Of a stretch of DNA of 64,000 nt, positions 1 to 10,200 are shown piece after piece (the stretch's first letter is position 1; the number at the start of each line of letters is the position of its first letter). The notes beneath the pieces were generated by a model. It searched no databases. It worked only from the letters and a program-made list of their open reading frames with translations, and was not told the origin of the DNA. Made by a program: the position numbers and the translations under genes. The stretch covers positions 1-64,000 of IMG/VR virus record IMGVR_UViG_3300044681_000281. The stretch is one strand, 5' to 3'. Source of the stretch: a virus.

Positions 1-2365
1 CCGTTTCAAATTCAGGGAATACTTTCTGTGTAAACTCATTAGGTACGCACGGTTTGATGTAATCGAATTTTGATCTACCTAACTTGTGATTTTCAATAAT
101 ATTACCACCTGTCCATAATGTTGTGGCGGGGATGAACTGTTCAATAACCTGAACCCAATATGGACTCATTCTATTAATGAACTCACTAACCGTTGGGTTA
201 CTATAAGGGTTTGGTACTTTTTCTAAGTAACCTTTATAGACATCCTCTAACTGAATATAGGATTTTTGATACCTTACTGTGTGAGAATTTCTAATCTGTT
301 CATTAAGAACTTGGTCTAAGAATTCTGCGAAAGTTACTCCTGTTTGTGGAGGTAAGGTGTTTGTACCAAACTCAACTAATAATTTTCTCGATTGTCTGTA
401 AACATCATACTCTAACGCCTGTGCGGAGGAAAGATAAATCTGTATATTTTTTCTGTTAAGGATTCTACTATCCTCATCACCCAACATTTCAATTTTATCG
501 TTGTCAATGGTATTATGTAATTCATAACCATAATCCAAACCATAGAATTGTCTATATAAATCAAAGTAATCCTCACCATAAGTGAAGTCTTTGTTTTTGG
601 TTTTAATTATTTTCGGATTAACCGTAAAATCAGAATTTTCGAGATCTATTTCCAAAGATGATCTATGGTCCAAGGTGATGTCGTACCACCCCGCACCTTT
701 TTGAAAGAAAACATCATTAGTTTCACTCACAATAGGTTTTACATCACCATACTTAGTAACCCCCGTTAATACAATGGGGTATTCAGAATCGGCATATATA
801 GTACTACCTGTTGTGGTTGTATTTGTATAAGAGAAACCCGTAGTAACAAACTCCGCAACATTAAATGTTTTTTCTCCTTGAATCAGATCGTAGATATCCG
901 AATCAATATTCTCATCTAATTTCTTTACAGAATCGTAACGATAAACGTGTTCCTCAATTTTAATTAATGGTTCGGGTGCACCGATGAATCGTAGGAAAAA
1001 TTCCAACGCTTTTCTAGTACCCTTTGATTTGTATATGTGTACAAGGTTTATAACTAACCTACGGTAGAATTCAGTTTCCGCCTCTACCATATTCATACCA
1101 AGACCTACTCCGTCATATTGACTTTCAATCCTACTATATAAGGTGTCCTCTAAAGACTTTTCATCAAATAGATTTACACTGTCTAAACCGAGTGTGTTAG
1201 AGAGATTTTTAAGAAGTACTTCAGGAATATTTTTTATACCATCGTAACTTACATTTCTCATGTAAGCAACATTATCAATGAAGGTTTTAACCTTATCAAA
1301 TGCGGTACCGTATAATTGGAATACAGAAGACATTCTTTGGTCTTCAGTATCAAATTCATTAAGTGAAGCGGTGGTTAAAAATCTTACAATTAAGTTAGAT
1401 TTATAATCATCAATTTCTTCACCAACATCCTTAAGTTTTGTTAAATAATTAGAGTACTCTAAACCTGTAATTTTAATATTCCACCCATCCTTGAATATCG
1501 GCCACTTAACTTTAACTGTAGTAAGTTCTGTTTTAGTACCATCTAAAGAATCTTGGGGTAATCTAAAACTAGCAGTATACTTAGGATTTGTTTCTCTGTT
1601 TATTAAAACAGATTCCAAATCATCTAAATTGTTGTAGAATTCCTCAACAATCGAATCTATGGGTCTAATTAAAAAACTTTCAGAATATGTGGTAGTACTA
1701 AATGGTTTACCTTTTACTTCAACGGTTAATGTTGTTGTATTATCAGTATAACTTAAAATATCGTAAGTCTTACCATTTAATGATAACGTATACTTCGAAA
1801 AATTACTAAAGAAATTTTTAAATTCATTCTCAACAGTTGGTTGAGTATTACTCTTAGGTTTAGTAAAAACAACATCCAGGGGGTTGAATACTTTTGCTGC
1901 CTCGAAACTGAACGTGGTGACATTAGTTCTTCTATTATACGTGATATTGTTGGCACTATAGGGTGTTGAACCCACAGGAGTGTCATTATCAATGTAGAAC
2001 CCCGCAGGGAACTTCTTAATAATTCTTTGTACCGATACTGAAAGTCTTTCCTTTAAAGAACCGTAAAGTGATTTAGAACCATCTTGTTTTGATTCTTTAA
2101 ATACTACTTTGTTACTTCTTTCGGTTGTCTTCTTTGATTGGGTTTTTGGACCTTTAGTTTCTTCATTTAAATCATCTAAGGTTAAAAACTCTGAAAAGGG
2201 AACTGATTTAAATTTTTTAGTGTCTCTCTCAGGAATGGATTTATCGATAGAAAAGTTTGTCGCGGTCAATTGGCTTGACCCATCGGTAATTTGATTACCG
2301 ATCAAGTTGTCGTTAAAGGTTTCCCTTCCACTTGCCGCCTGACTTGGAACTTTTCTTTTTGCCAT
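1..2365 (-). CDS. Large baseplate/tail structural protein, C-terminus beyond window
   Basis: The frame opens with ATG at 2365 and stays open for 788 codons to the window edge, so the C-terminus is missing. The product looks like a phage tail or baseplate component. A segment around residues 430-470 (motif RRLVINLVHIYKSKGTRKAL, followed by FFLRFIGAPEP) resembles the 'short of chain, repeated unit' region seen in tail-protein-I-like and wedge-associated proteins, and YWVQVIEQFIPATTLW near residue 740 is a pattern I associate with baseplate-linked proteins. The first 110 residues are polar and Lys/Ser-rich. The start overlaps the stop of the upstream gene (TAATG), indicating translational coupling. 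The family call is an inference from motif resemblance and from the gp6/gp25 genes in the same block. Confidence 0.75.
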   Translation of the reverse strand, partial: MAKRKVPSQAASGRETFNDNLIGNQITDGSSQLTATNFSIDKSIPERDTKKFKSVPFSEFLTLDDLNEETKGPKTQSKKTTERSNKVVFKESKQDGSKSLYGSLKERLSVSVQRIIKKFPAGFYIDNDTPVGSTPYSANNITYNRRTNVTTFSFEAAKVFNPLDVVFTKPKSNTQPTVENEFKNFFSNFSKYTLSLNGKTYDILSYTDNTTTLTVEVKGKPFSTTTYSESFLIRPIDSIVEEFYNNLDDLESVLINRETNPKYTASFRLPQDSLDGTKTELTTVKVKWPIFKDGWNIKITGLEYSNYLTKLKDVGEEIDDYKSNLIVRFLTTASLNEFDTEDQRMSSVFQLYGTAFDKVKTFIDNVAYMRNVSYDGIKNIPEVLLKNLSNTLGLDSVNLFDEKSLEDTLYSRIESQYDGVGLGMNMVEAETEFYRRLVINLVHIYKSKGTRKALEFFLRFIGAPEPLIKIEEHVYRYDSVKKLDENIDSDIYDLIQGEKTFNVAEFVTTGFSYTNTTTTGSTIYADSEYPIVLTGVTKYGDVKPIVSETNDVFFQKGAGWYDITLDHRSSLEIDLENSDFTVNPKIIKTKNKDFTYGEDYFDLYRQFYGLDYGYELHNTIDNDKIEMLGDEDSRILNRKNIQIYLSSAQALEYDVYRQSRKLLVEFGTNTLPPQTGVTFAEFLDQVLNEQIRNSHTVRYQKSYIQLEDVYKGYLEKVPNPYSNPTVSEFINRMSPYWVQVIEQFIPATTLWTGGNIIENHKLGRSKFDYIKPCVPNEFTQKVFPEFET

Positions 2366-3282
2366 TATAATTGAGTGATGTCATCAAAATTTTTAGTTTC
2401 ATCGATGGTGTCCCTCTCTTCTCTAACTTCGTAAAGTGTTTCGTTGAACTCATCTTTGATTTCAAATAGGTTGAACTGTTTGTAGATGTTATTATCACCA
2501 GTGTAAATAGTGTAAATACCATCGGATACGGACTTACTTTGATTACCATAAAGTGCGTAGGCCAATGTGGTCTCATCGTGTTCAACCATCTCAACCTCAA
2601 TTGTTGTTGGGTTGAAGAATGTATTTGTTAAAATGATGTTCTGAGATGGTTCACCAATAAAGGGTACTGTGTTTGGTTTATTTGTTGGTGCGGAACTAGG
2701 GGTTACAGTCAAGAACAAAAGGTTTGTAGATTGATCTGTGTATTGATATCTAATCGCCTTCTGTGTGGTGCTTGTTAAATTAGACGTAATTGGGTTACAG
2801 TAAAAAGAAGATGTAACTACTCTATAGAAATTAGGGACTTTAGACCCGTCGGTGTTTAGATATTCAATCCTATAACCAACTAAACCTTGTGGGGTGAATT
2901 TATTTCTATCTTCTGATGGAACATTACTCAAATCAATAATGATACCTCTAACCGATGGAAGTGATGCTAGTACACCACAATCGGTAATTGATGTTCTTAT
3001 TTGTTTAGGACGCAAATGAAGGGTGTATACACCTAACTCATCAAAGTCAGCAGAATCTAATTTTAGATTATATAGTCCACCCAATAACTCAGTATCAACC
3101 GCATTAGTTGCATCCGTTGTTTCCGAATTGTGGTAAACGGGTGTTAAAACGTCTTCTGATGACAGTTTTTTAAACTGAACAGGAGCGTTAGATGTTCTTC
3201 CTGAGACATAATGAAAAAAGATTTCTACATCTGCGGGGGAGACATCTGCGGGTCTTACTGTGCCATAACTTCCTATTGCCAT
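2365..3282 (-). CDS. Virion-associated protein of unknown function (305 aa)
   Basis: I do not recognise the family. The protein is soluble, beta-rich in appearance, without signal peptide or membrane segment, and starts MAIGSYGTVRPADVSPADVE. Its last base overlaps the start of the partial baseplate protein (TAATG), and it lies in a run of same-strand late genes, so a structural role in baseplate or fibre attachment is likely. A 25-base AT-rich gap containing TATTTATT on the coding strand separates it from the gene upstream. Confidence 0.8.
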   Translation of the reverse strand: MAIGSYGTVRPADVSPADVEIFFHYVSGRTSNAPVQFKKLSSEDVLTPVYHNSETTDATNAVDTELLGGLYNLKLDSADFDELGVYTLHLRPKQIRTSITDCGVLASLPSVRGIIIDLSNVPSEDRNKFTPQGLVGYRIEYLNTDGSKVPNFYRVVTSSFYCNPITSNLTSTTQKAIRYQYTDQSTNLLFLTVTPSSAPTNKPNTVPFIGEPSQNIILTNTFFNPTTIEVEMVEHDETTLAYALYGNQSKSVSDGIYTIYTGDNNIYKQFNLFEIKDEFNETLYEVREERDTIDETKNFDDITQL

Positions 3283-3307
3283 ATTCTTTTAATTAATAAA
3301 TATTAAT

Positions 3308-4222
3308 CTATTGTTTTTTAACTTTAAAAAATCCGTTTCCGTAGGTATCTATTTCACCAACGCTATCGATTTCACCCAACCTCAAATTCATTTCTAAAAC
3401 ACCTTGTCGACCTCTTTCAACAAAGACATCCGAGTATATTACAGGTTGGTCCATGAATCCGATAAAGTGTTCATTCCTCGTTAACATCTGATTAAACACC
3501 TCTTCTTGATAAAAATTAGTGGTGGAACCTGTTATTGTGGTAGTCCCATTATCATAATCCTTATAAGAAAGATTGTCAATTGTATAACCCGTATACGATC
3601 CATTTTCGTCAGAACCTACTGTGGTTCCCTGATAAGAATTTTCACCATATTTTTTCAATTCACTCACTCTACTTCTTCCAACGGCAGCAAAATAAATCGT
3701 CGCATCAGAATTATTATTTGTATAATCTAAATTCTCAATGTAATCCTGTGTGATTGTGACATTGGTATATGGTATTGTAAACGGTCCAAATTCTCCATTT
3801 GGGTTAGAAACAGAAATGTCTTTCGGTACGGTTATTTTTTTACTTAATTTTCTCTCAGTCCATACATTATTTAGTTCTATAGTAACTTCATATGTACCGG
3901 CCGAAGGAAATGTATGTTGTACGTAAGAGAGATTTGTCCCCGTACTAACACCTATAGTTTGAGTATCACCATCACCCCAATTAATTGTGAAGGTTTCGTT
4001 TTTGATTACCTTTAAAACATCCCTATTAACCGTATTGTAAAAACGTATGGTGTTACCACCAGTGTGTTGATAATGGAAGTTGGTTATTTGTTCTACCTGC
4101 TCAATATCACCATCAAAACCAACCATACCACCCATTTCGTAGGCGGTAGAATCTAAGTAAACAGGTAAATTATATGTTGTACCTGTGGTTGTTTTTAATA
4201 TTTTATGGTAATTCTTTTTCAT
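3308..4222 (-). CDS. PKD-domain virion protein (304 aa)
   Basis: Residues about 75-120 form a PKD-like beta-sandwich signature: INWGDGDTQTI followed about 20 residues later by HTFPSAGTYEVTI. In PKD domains the WGDG turn and the final Y-x-V-T strand are hallmark positions. Such domains mediate protein or polysaccharide contacts on surfaces, so this is probably an exposed fibre or baseplate decoration protein. The rest of the protein is not recognised. One base separates it from the next upstream gene (4224-5468), and it is presumably cotranscribed with the baseplate block. Confidence 0.8.
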   Translation of the reverse strand: MKKNYHKILKTTTGTTYNLPVYLDSTAYEMGGMVGFDGDIEQVEQITNFHYQHTGGNTIRFYNTVNRDVLKVIKNETFTINWGDGDTQTIGVSTGTNLSYVQHTFPSAGTYEVTIELNNVWTERKLSKKITVPKDISVSNPNGEFGPFTIPYTNVTITQDYIENLDYTNNNSDATIYFAAVGRSRVSELKKYGENSYQGTTVGSDENGSYTGYTIDNLSYKDYDNGTTTITGSTTNFYQEEVFNQMLTRNEHFIGFMDQPVIYSDVFVERGRQGVLEMNLRLGEIDSVGEIDTYGNGFFKVKKQ

Positions 4223-4223
4223 T

Positions 4224-5468
4224 TTATTGATTACTTACTGAGGTTGAAATGACTCCAAACTGATTAGAACCAGTTATTGTTAATATTGATGTTATAGTGT
4301 ATGTATATGTTCCTGTTGGAACCGTAAGTGTTGATGGTAGACTTGTTGAGCTCTGATTACTCGGAACTGTCTGTGTTGATATGCTACCAACACCATTCAC
4401 CGAAATGGATCCATACCCTATATTGTCAAAACCCGTTTGGTGAGTTACGGTAATATATAGGTTAGCAGGACCGTTAGTTACTGTCAACGTTCCCGTGGTT
4501 GTTCCTGTAGATGGGTTATCACCGGGAAGTGTCTCACTATGATTCATTGAACTACCATTACTCCATGAAAGAGTTGTGGTTGTTGTAGAAGGTGTCGGGG
4601 TTAACACTACGGTAGATGATGGGGTTGGTGTGAGGACTGTTGTTGATGATGGGGTTGGTGTTGGGGTGTTACCACTTCCTACATTACCACCTATTTCATA
4701 GAATTTGATCGGTGATGATGTAGTCCCTCTTATTCCTCCCCTACCAAATGTTGAATATTCAGAAACCGTATAGTTAAAGGATGGAGATGTTGATCTGTCC
4801 ATCACAACCTCAAAATATAGGTCATCCCCTTCATTTAAGGTTGATGACATTACATTTGGTTTATTTACAAATTGAGTAATTGACCCGTCAACCCCATTAT
4901 AGAACTTAGCGGTCATGAAAAAGGTAAGACCCGTTAGAACAGATTCTTCTAAAACAGTATCATCCTCGAACCAAAAAAGATTCATACACTCCTTATTCTT
5001 AAGAGGTGTTCCCTTAAAAACAGGTACATATAATTTTTGTCCCGAATTTATCAATGATCTCTCACCAAAAACAGGGTTTAATGTCTTAGAAAAGACTAAT
5101 CTTCTATTACTCCTATCAGGTATCTCATTATCTGGTGTCTTGTAGAACTCTAACTTAAAAAAACACTTCTTTAAATCAGAAAGATTCTGATTAACGCCAA
5201 TTAGATTATAATCTAATCCATTCGTGTAGGTATTATTACCATCCACAAAATAAAAGTAGTACCATATATCCGACTGAGTTAATCCATTAGATGTGTAGGG
5301 TTTATGTATAAACCTACAAGTCTCATAGTTCTCAATTGGATTTATTAGTTCTTCAAGGATTTCTCTTTCATAGGTTTGGAACGCATTATTCCACCCCGCA
5401 TCAAGTTTGAAATTCTGATCCGAATTAATTGTTAATTGTTTTTCATTTCCGTCAAATCTTAATCTCAT
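4224..5468 (-). CDS. Virion protein with Thr-Pro linker and C-terminal beta domain
   Basis: The first roughly 265 residues form a folded-looking domain I cannot name. They are followed by a linker rich in TPTPSST repeats (about residues 270-300). The C-terminal domain of about 110 residues, rich in Thr/Ser/Gly with alternating hydrophobics, looks like an Ig-type beta-sandwich. The linker is of the same type as those in the fibre proteins near 50, 53 and 57 kb, suggesting a common module-joining element. It abuts the next gene with no spacing. A fibre or receptor-binding role is inference. Confidence 0.78.
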   Translation of the reverse strand: MRLRFDGNEKQLTINSDQNFKLDAGWNNAFQTYEREILEELINPIENYETCRFIHKPYTSNGLTQSDIWYYFYFVDGNNTYTNGLDYNLIGVNQNLSDLKKCFFKLEFYKTPDNEIPDRSNRRLVFSKTLNPVFGERSLINSGQKLYVPVFKGTPLKNKECMNLFWFEDDTVLEESVLTGLTFFMTAKFYNGVDGSITQFVNKPNVMSSTLNEGDDLYFEVVMDRSTSPSFNYTVSEYSTFGRGGIRGTTSSPIKFYEIGGNVGSGNTPTPTPSSTTVLTPTPSSTVVLTPTPSTTTTTLSWSNGSSMNHSETLPGDNPSTGTTTGTLTVTNGPANLYITVTHQTGFDNIGYGSISVNGVGSISTQTVPSNQSSTSLPSTLTVPTGTYTYTITSILTITGSNQFGVISTSVSNQ

Positions 5469-7235
5469 TTAACATAACGAATTCGGATCTTTTGTAAAGT
5501 TTTTGATACCATCGGTCTTATTCTTAAATGATACCTCATTCTTTAACAAAAAGTTTATGTCATTCTTGACGTAGTGTTGACCATTAGTAAATGGGTGATT
5601 GACACCATACCCATCCGGATCTATATAACCGTGATCGTATAGATCTCTCCATTTCCAAACCTTCTCCACCTCATCATAAATAGTATTTTCAGGTAAATTC
5701 ATGATGTCATTTGTTGGGTTTGTTTCAATATATGGTGATAGTTCTCTTAGTTTTATTTTATGATGTGTTTTATAAAATAAACCACATGGATTTGTTGTGG
5801 AAACCCCACTAAAAGTGTTCGTGTTTGTTTGTCCGTGATTGAATATTGTATATGGTAATGTGATTTTATGGTAGGTATCGGACAAAATTGTCTCTTTAAA
5901 TTCGACATTATTATACTCAACAAAATCCCCAATAATTTCAGTACCTACAGGTATTTCACTACCCACATTAAAATTCATAGAATCCTGAGTAAATGTGGTA
6001 TAAGGTAAGTTTGTGTTTGAGGATGCGAATGAGGTGTTAAATTGTTCATCAACCCACGTGTTGTGGAAGTTGAATCTCCAACCGAGTCTTGGTGGATAAT
6101 TAAAATACCCGTTACCGTTCCTAAAGACGGTTGTCAAATACACTTCTGTTGGTGTGTATCCTAAATTATTAGTTAAACCATTTATGTTTATGGGGGTCTT
6201 AAAGTGGTAAAGAACCGATTCCGGCCTATTCAATTCAACGTATACATTATCTCTAGCATCGGGAGTTTCAAATTGGAGTTTCCTTTCATTCTCAAATATT
6301 GGACTTTCAAATCCCGCACTTTCTAATATATAATCGTCAGCAGAAGTTATTGTCTTGTGTTTTCTTACATAATATATTGATGTAGTATTCTCAATATCAG
6401 TCTTATCCAAACATCTTCGACCAAAGACTACCCCCATGGTAGACATCATAGTTATTTGATTCTGACTAAAATTCGACTTACTTATGTTAATCACATATTT
6501 TTCCGAATTAAATGTTTCATCCCCCACTGAGTTAATTGGGAATACTCTATCCGCTCGACTATTTTGATTCATGGATGACCCTGATAACACAACATACTCT
6601 CCCTGAGACATATTGTGTGGACTTGGGCTAGTTAACTTAAATGAATCTCCATCATCGGTAATTCTAAATGGTATTCCCGTTTCTGCGGTAAAATTGTAAA
6701 CAGTACCACCAGATAACGTATACCTCATATTGTAAGTAGAATCTTTATCAAAAACATAGGTTAGGTAAAAATTCCAATTAACAAAGGGGGCGTCAGACTC
6801 AGTGAAATCAATATGACCACTTCCATTAGGAACAGTAATGTTAGGATTAAATTCCCCTATACTATTTGATGTTGCGTTTGATTGTTCGCCGACATAATCT
6901 CTCCTAATAAATGCAAACTCGTTATACTGCATAAAACCCTCATAATCGTTCGGATCATATGTGTCGGTGGAGAGATAAAGATTATTTAGAAGGGGTTCAT
7001 AAGGTGATGTTCCACCGTAAGTGTTTCTAAACACCATATTGACCTTACCGTATATTTTATATTTGGTACTTTCATTTCTCTCTTTAGAGAACTGTTCCGC
7101 AATATCTAAAATAATTGTCCTATCACCCTCTCTTAGAAGTTGTTCGTTGGAATCAAACCCAATTTTAACTGATAAATCTTCGGACTCCGCTTTTTTGTAT
7201 CTTTTTTCAGGATGAAGAATTTTTTTCTTTATCAT
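5469..7235 (-). CDS. Virion protein of unknown function (588 aa)
   Basis: No family recognised. The protein opens with a basic stretch (MIKKKILHPEKRYKKAES), has no membrane segment and is rich in Asn, Thr and aromatic residues, typical of phage tail-tip proteins. Near the C-terminus it contains GYGVNHPF, matching the GYGVNHPN core of the 47-residue repeats in the protein at 58753-59697. Its ATG overlaps the stop of the 1277-aa gene by four bases (ATGA), indicating translational coupling with that product. Confidence 0.78.
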   Translation of the reverse strand: MIKKKILHPEKRYKKAESEDLSVKIGFDSNEQLLREGDRTIILDIAEQFSKERNESTKYKIYGKVNMVFRNTYGGTSPYEPLLNNLYLSTDTYDPNDYEGFMQYNEFAFIRRDYVGEQSNATSNSIGEFNPNITVPNGSGHIDFTESDAPFVNWNFYLTYVFDKDSTYNMRYTLSGGTVYNFTAETGIPFRITDDGDSFKLTSPSPHNMSQGEYVVLSGSSMNQNSRADRVFPINSVGDETFNSEKYVINISKSNFSQNQITMMSTMGVVFGRRCLDKTDIENTTSIYYVRKHKTITSADDYILESAGFESPIFENERKLQFETPDARDNVYVELNRPESVLYHFKTPININGLTNNLGYTPTEVYLTTVFRNGNGYFNYPPRLGWRFNFHNTWVDEQFNTSFASSNTNLPYTTFTQDSMNFNVGSEIPVGTEIIGDFVEYNNVEFKETILSDTYHKITLPYTIFNHGQTNTNTFSGVSTTNPCGLFYKTHHKIKLRELSPYIETNPTNDIMNLPENTIYDEVEKVWKWRDLYDHGYIDPDGYGVNHPFTNGQHYVKNDINFLLKNEVSFKNKTDGIKNFTKDPNSLC

Positions 7236-10200
7236 AACGGACCAAAGTTTTTAATGAATTTATTCCACGAAGTCTTACCTGTTCTTAAACCAAAGTAGAA
7301 GAAGAAAGGACCCCCAATCGGGATCTCGGTCGCAGCGTAATTATCATCATTACAGTCCCTAATTGGAGGTAGTAGGGATCCGTCGTAATAATGACTATTA
7401 ATATTGTCTGTTGGACCTCCACCAGCCCCATTGTATGGGTCATTTTCCATTAATCCTACATAATTCCAACCTCCTTGGTATTTTGTAGAATAGATGGTGT
7501 TTAAATTCCAATCTTGATTTTCTGAAAGAGTACCGTTTGGTCCAAAACCATCACCTCTTTTATTCCACCTAAAGTATGGTACCTCTTGTGCCGTTTCGGT
7601 TAAGTTACCCGCCGAATTAATACATAACCTTAATAAAGTCCCATCTTTTTCTTTAATTACGGTATCCTCATCATCTTCAGAAAAAACAAAATCTAAACCA
7701 AGTGGACCCGCACCATCGAATATTGTTGATCCGGATGTGTAATACGGGCTTTCGGGATCTTCATCGTCATATCCGAATAATCCCATTTGTGAATTAAAGT
7801 TTAGTAATTGGGCGATATCACCGTCAATCTTACCCCCACTTCGTCTATCAAAAAGATCTTGTACTTCTAACCTACCCTGTTCTTTAACTTCTTTCGATGC
7901 GATAACATATTCCATTAAATCATTTATGTCTTGGTAGGATGTTGACCCAATACTCTTAGAAATAGAACAATTGACATCTAATTCAGGATCAACACATATT
8001 TCATTAATGTACATATTTCTAGGTCCTAAATCCATTACAGTCGTTGGGAAAAGTATTTCTCCATATGATCTTTCACCTACTTGTCCAATAAAATTACCAT
8101 TGTAATATGGGGTTGATCTGTAGTAGTAATGCACCCCCGTTTGATCCTCATTTCTATAAATTAGATCTTTACAGTATTTGGCGTTACTACCCCCTCTTCG
8201 TCTTCTAAACTGAAAGAAATATAATGAACCGTTTAACCAACTATTACTGAAGGTGTATGATGTAATACCACCACACATAAGTTTTCCAACCAATTTTCTT
8301 CTTGAGTAATTTAATATTAGTTCCCTATTCTTACCTGTGGCAGCAACTAAAGTGTATTGACCATCGCTGAATTCAGAGTACCCTGAAGCAGTTCCATCTG
8401 AGTCCCCATTATTGGCAACCCAACCTGACTTTAGACAAACTCGTCGCGGAAATTCTTTATTATCCTGACCACCCCACGTATTACTTACAAAATGGTTTTC
8501 CGCATATCTACTAAAACTTACTACAATATCTGTTGTAGGGGGTTGATAAGTACATGGGTTTTCACTTCCGGTTTGGAATATGTCGGGATAATCACCATAC
8601 TCATCAACATTATTGGTAAAGTAATTATAATCCTTAGAACCACTATCGTTTATATATGCCTTTAATGCCATGTCCCCGCCGGTCATTGTTGTACCATTTT
8701 GTGTGGCGGTTGAATCATAAATTATGTCATATTTCTCACATCCAGACTCGACATTTTGAACCCCTGAAGAAGTTTGTGTTAATTCTGAAACAAAGTAAAT
8801 TTCATATATTCTTATAGTGGTACTACTCTCTAATGCGGTTCCCGTAACTGATGATGGTAGTGTCCCTCCACCGGTTAGATTATTCGCCTCATAAACATCG
8901 TAATGTATATCCGACGCTATGGCGAGAATCTGACTTCCTGTAATAGGATATGCTGAACCATAACCAACGAATCTATACTCATATGTTTCGGGAGTAATTA
9001 CAATACCTTCCGCATCTAATTCTTCGGCAGTTAACACATATTTTATAATATAATTTCTTTCATCAGTAACATTTGGTATCGTCAATGATATTGTCTCATC
9101 GGGATTAGTATTGTTAGCCGCATTAGGATCATAACTATGTGTTGCGGCAACCATTGTGGCGATTGGTGTTAATGAGTTATTAGTTATATAACTTTCTTCT
9201 TGCCCGTGTGATACTGTTGTATATTCGTAAGTGTTACCGGTGTTACCTCCCGTAGATTCCCCCGTATTAACATCCTGACCACACTCATAACAATCGGGAT
9301 AATTAATCAACCCCAACCTTCTCATAGTTAATATCTGTATGGTTTTAGCGGTTTTAGCCAATCTAGTGGCCGGATCTTTAAATGGTCTCCAATCAATTAT
9401 GTGTTTTATATAAATTCTAAATCCATATAATATTTCTGCGATATCAAACAAAAATTCCGTAATAAAGTCGATTGCGAATTGTGTTACAATTAGATAGATC
9501 CTCTCTAAATAATTAAGAATCACAATAATTAGAAATTTGAATTTGAAATTACTTACAGCATCGTTAATGGGGAAATATTCATTATTATTAGAACAATCTT
9601 CTTCTTGGGAAGGTTGAATTTCTTTAATCCCAATAAAAGATTCGTTTTTATCTTTTACGAATAACGAGAAGTTCTTCTCCGCCCACGACTTGTTATAATA
9701 TTGATTTATAAAAGATGAAACAGTATAAATCCGATTGTATCTAAAGGAGTAAAAATAGTCATTAGCATAACCCCCATTATTGAGTCCGATAATGTCGTCG
9801 ATAGCGTCATCGGGATAATCATCTAAGTTAGTAGAAAACGCATATGATTTAGGGTCAGTATAATTGTTAGGTGCAGTACCTAATTGGTGTTCCTTTATTT
9901 GAGGGATAAGGTATTTTCCTCGATATTGTTTTTTGGCACCATTGTCGTTCTGTAATGATAACCTAAATCTATATGTTCCTCTTGTGGGTATTCCTTTTCT
10001 CGTATCCATTGTCTGAACTAAATCACCAAATTCATTAGTGATGTAGTAATTCATATTCATCGGTACTCTAAAAAAGAAATTACCATCCTCATCAATCTGT
10101 GAATCTAACTGAATCGATTCGAGTATTGGTCTACTGTAATTATCGGAACCGTTGGGGTTTTTTTCGTACCTACCACTGAACCTTATCGCCTCAATATCAC

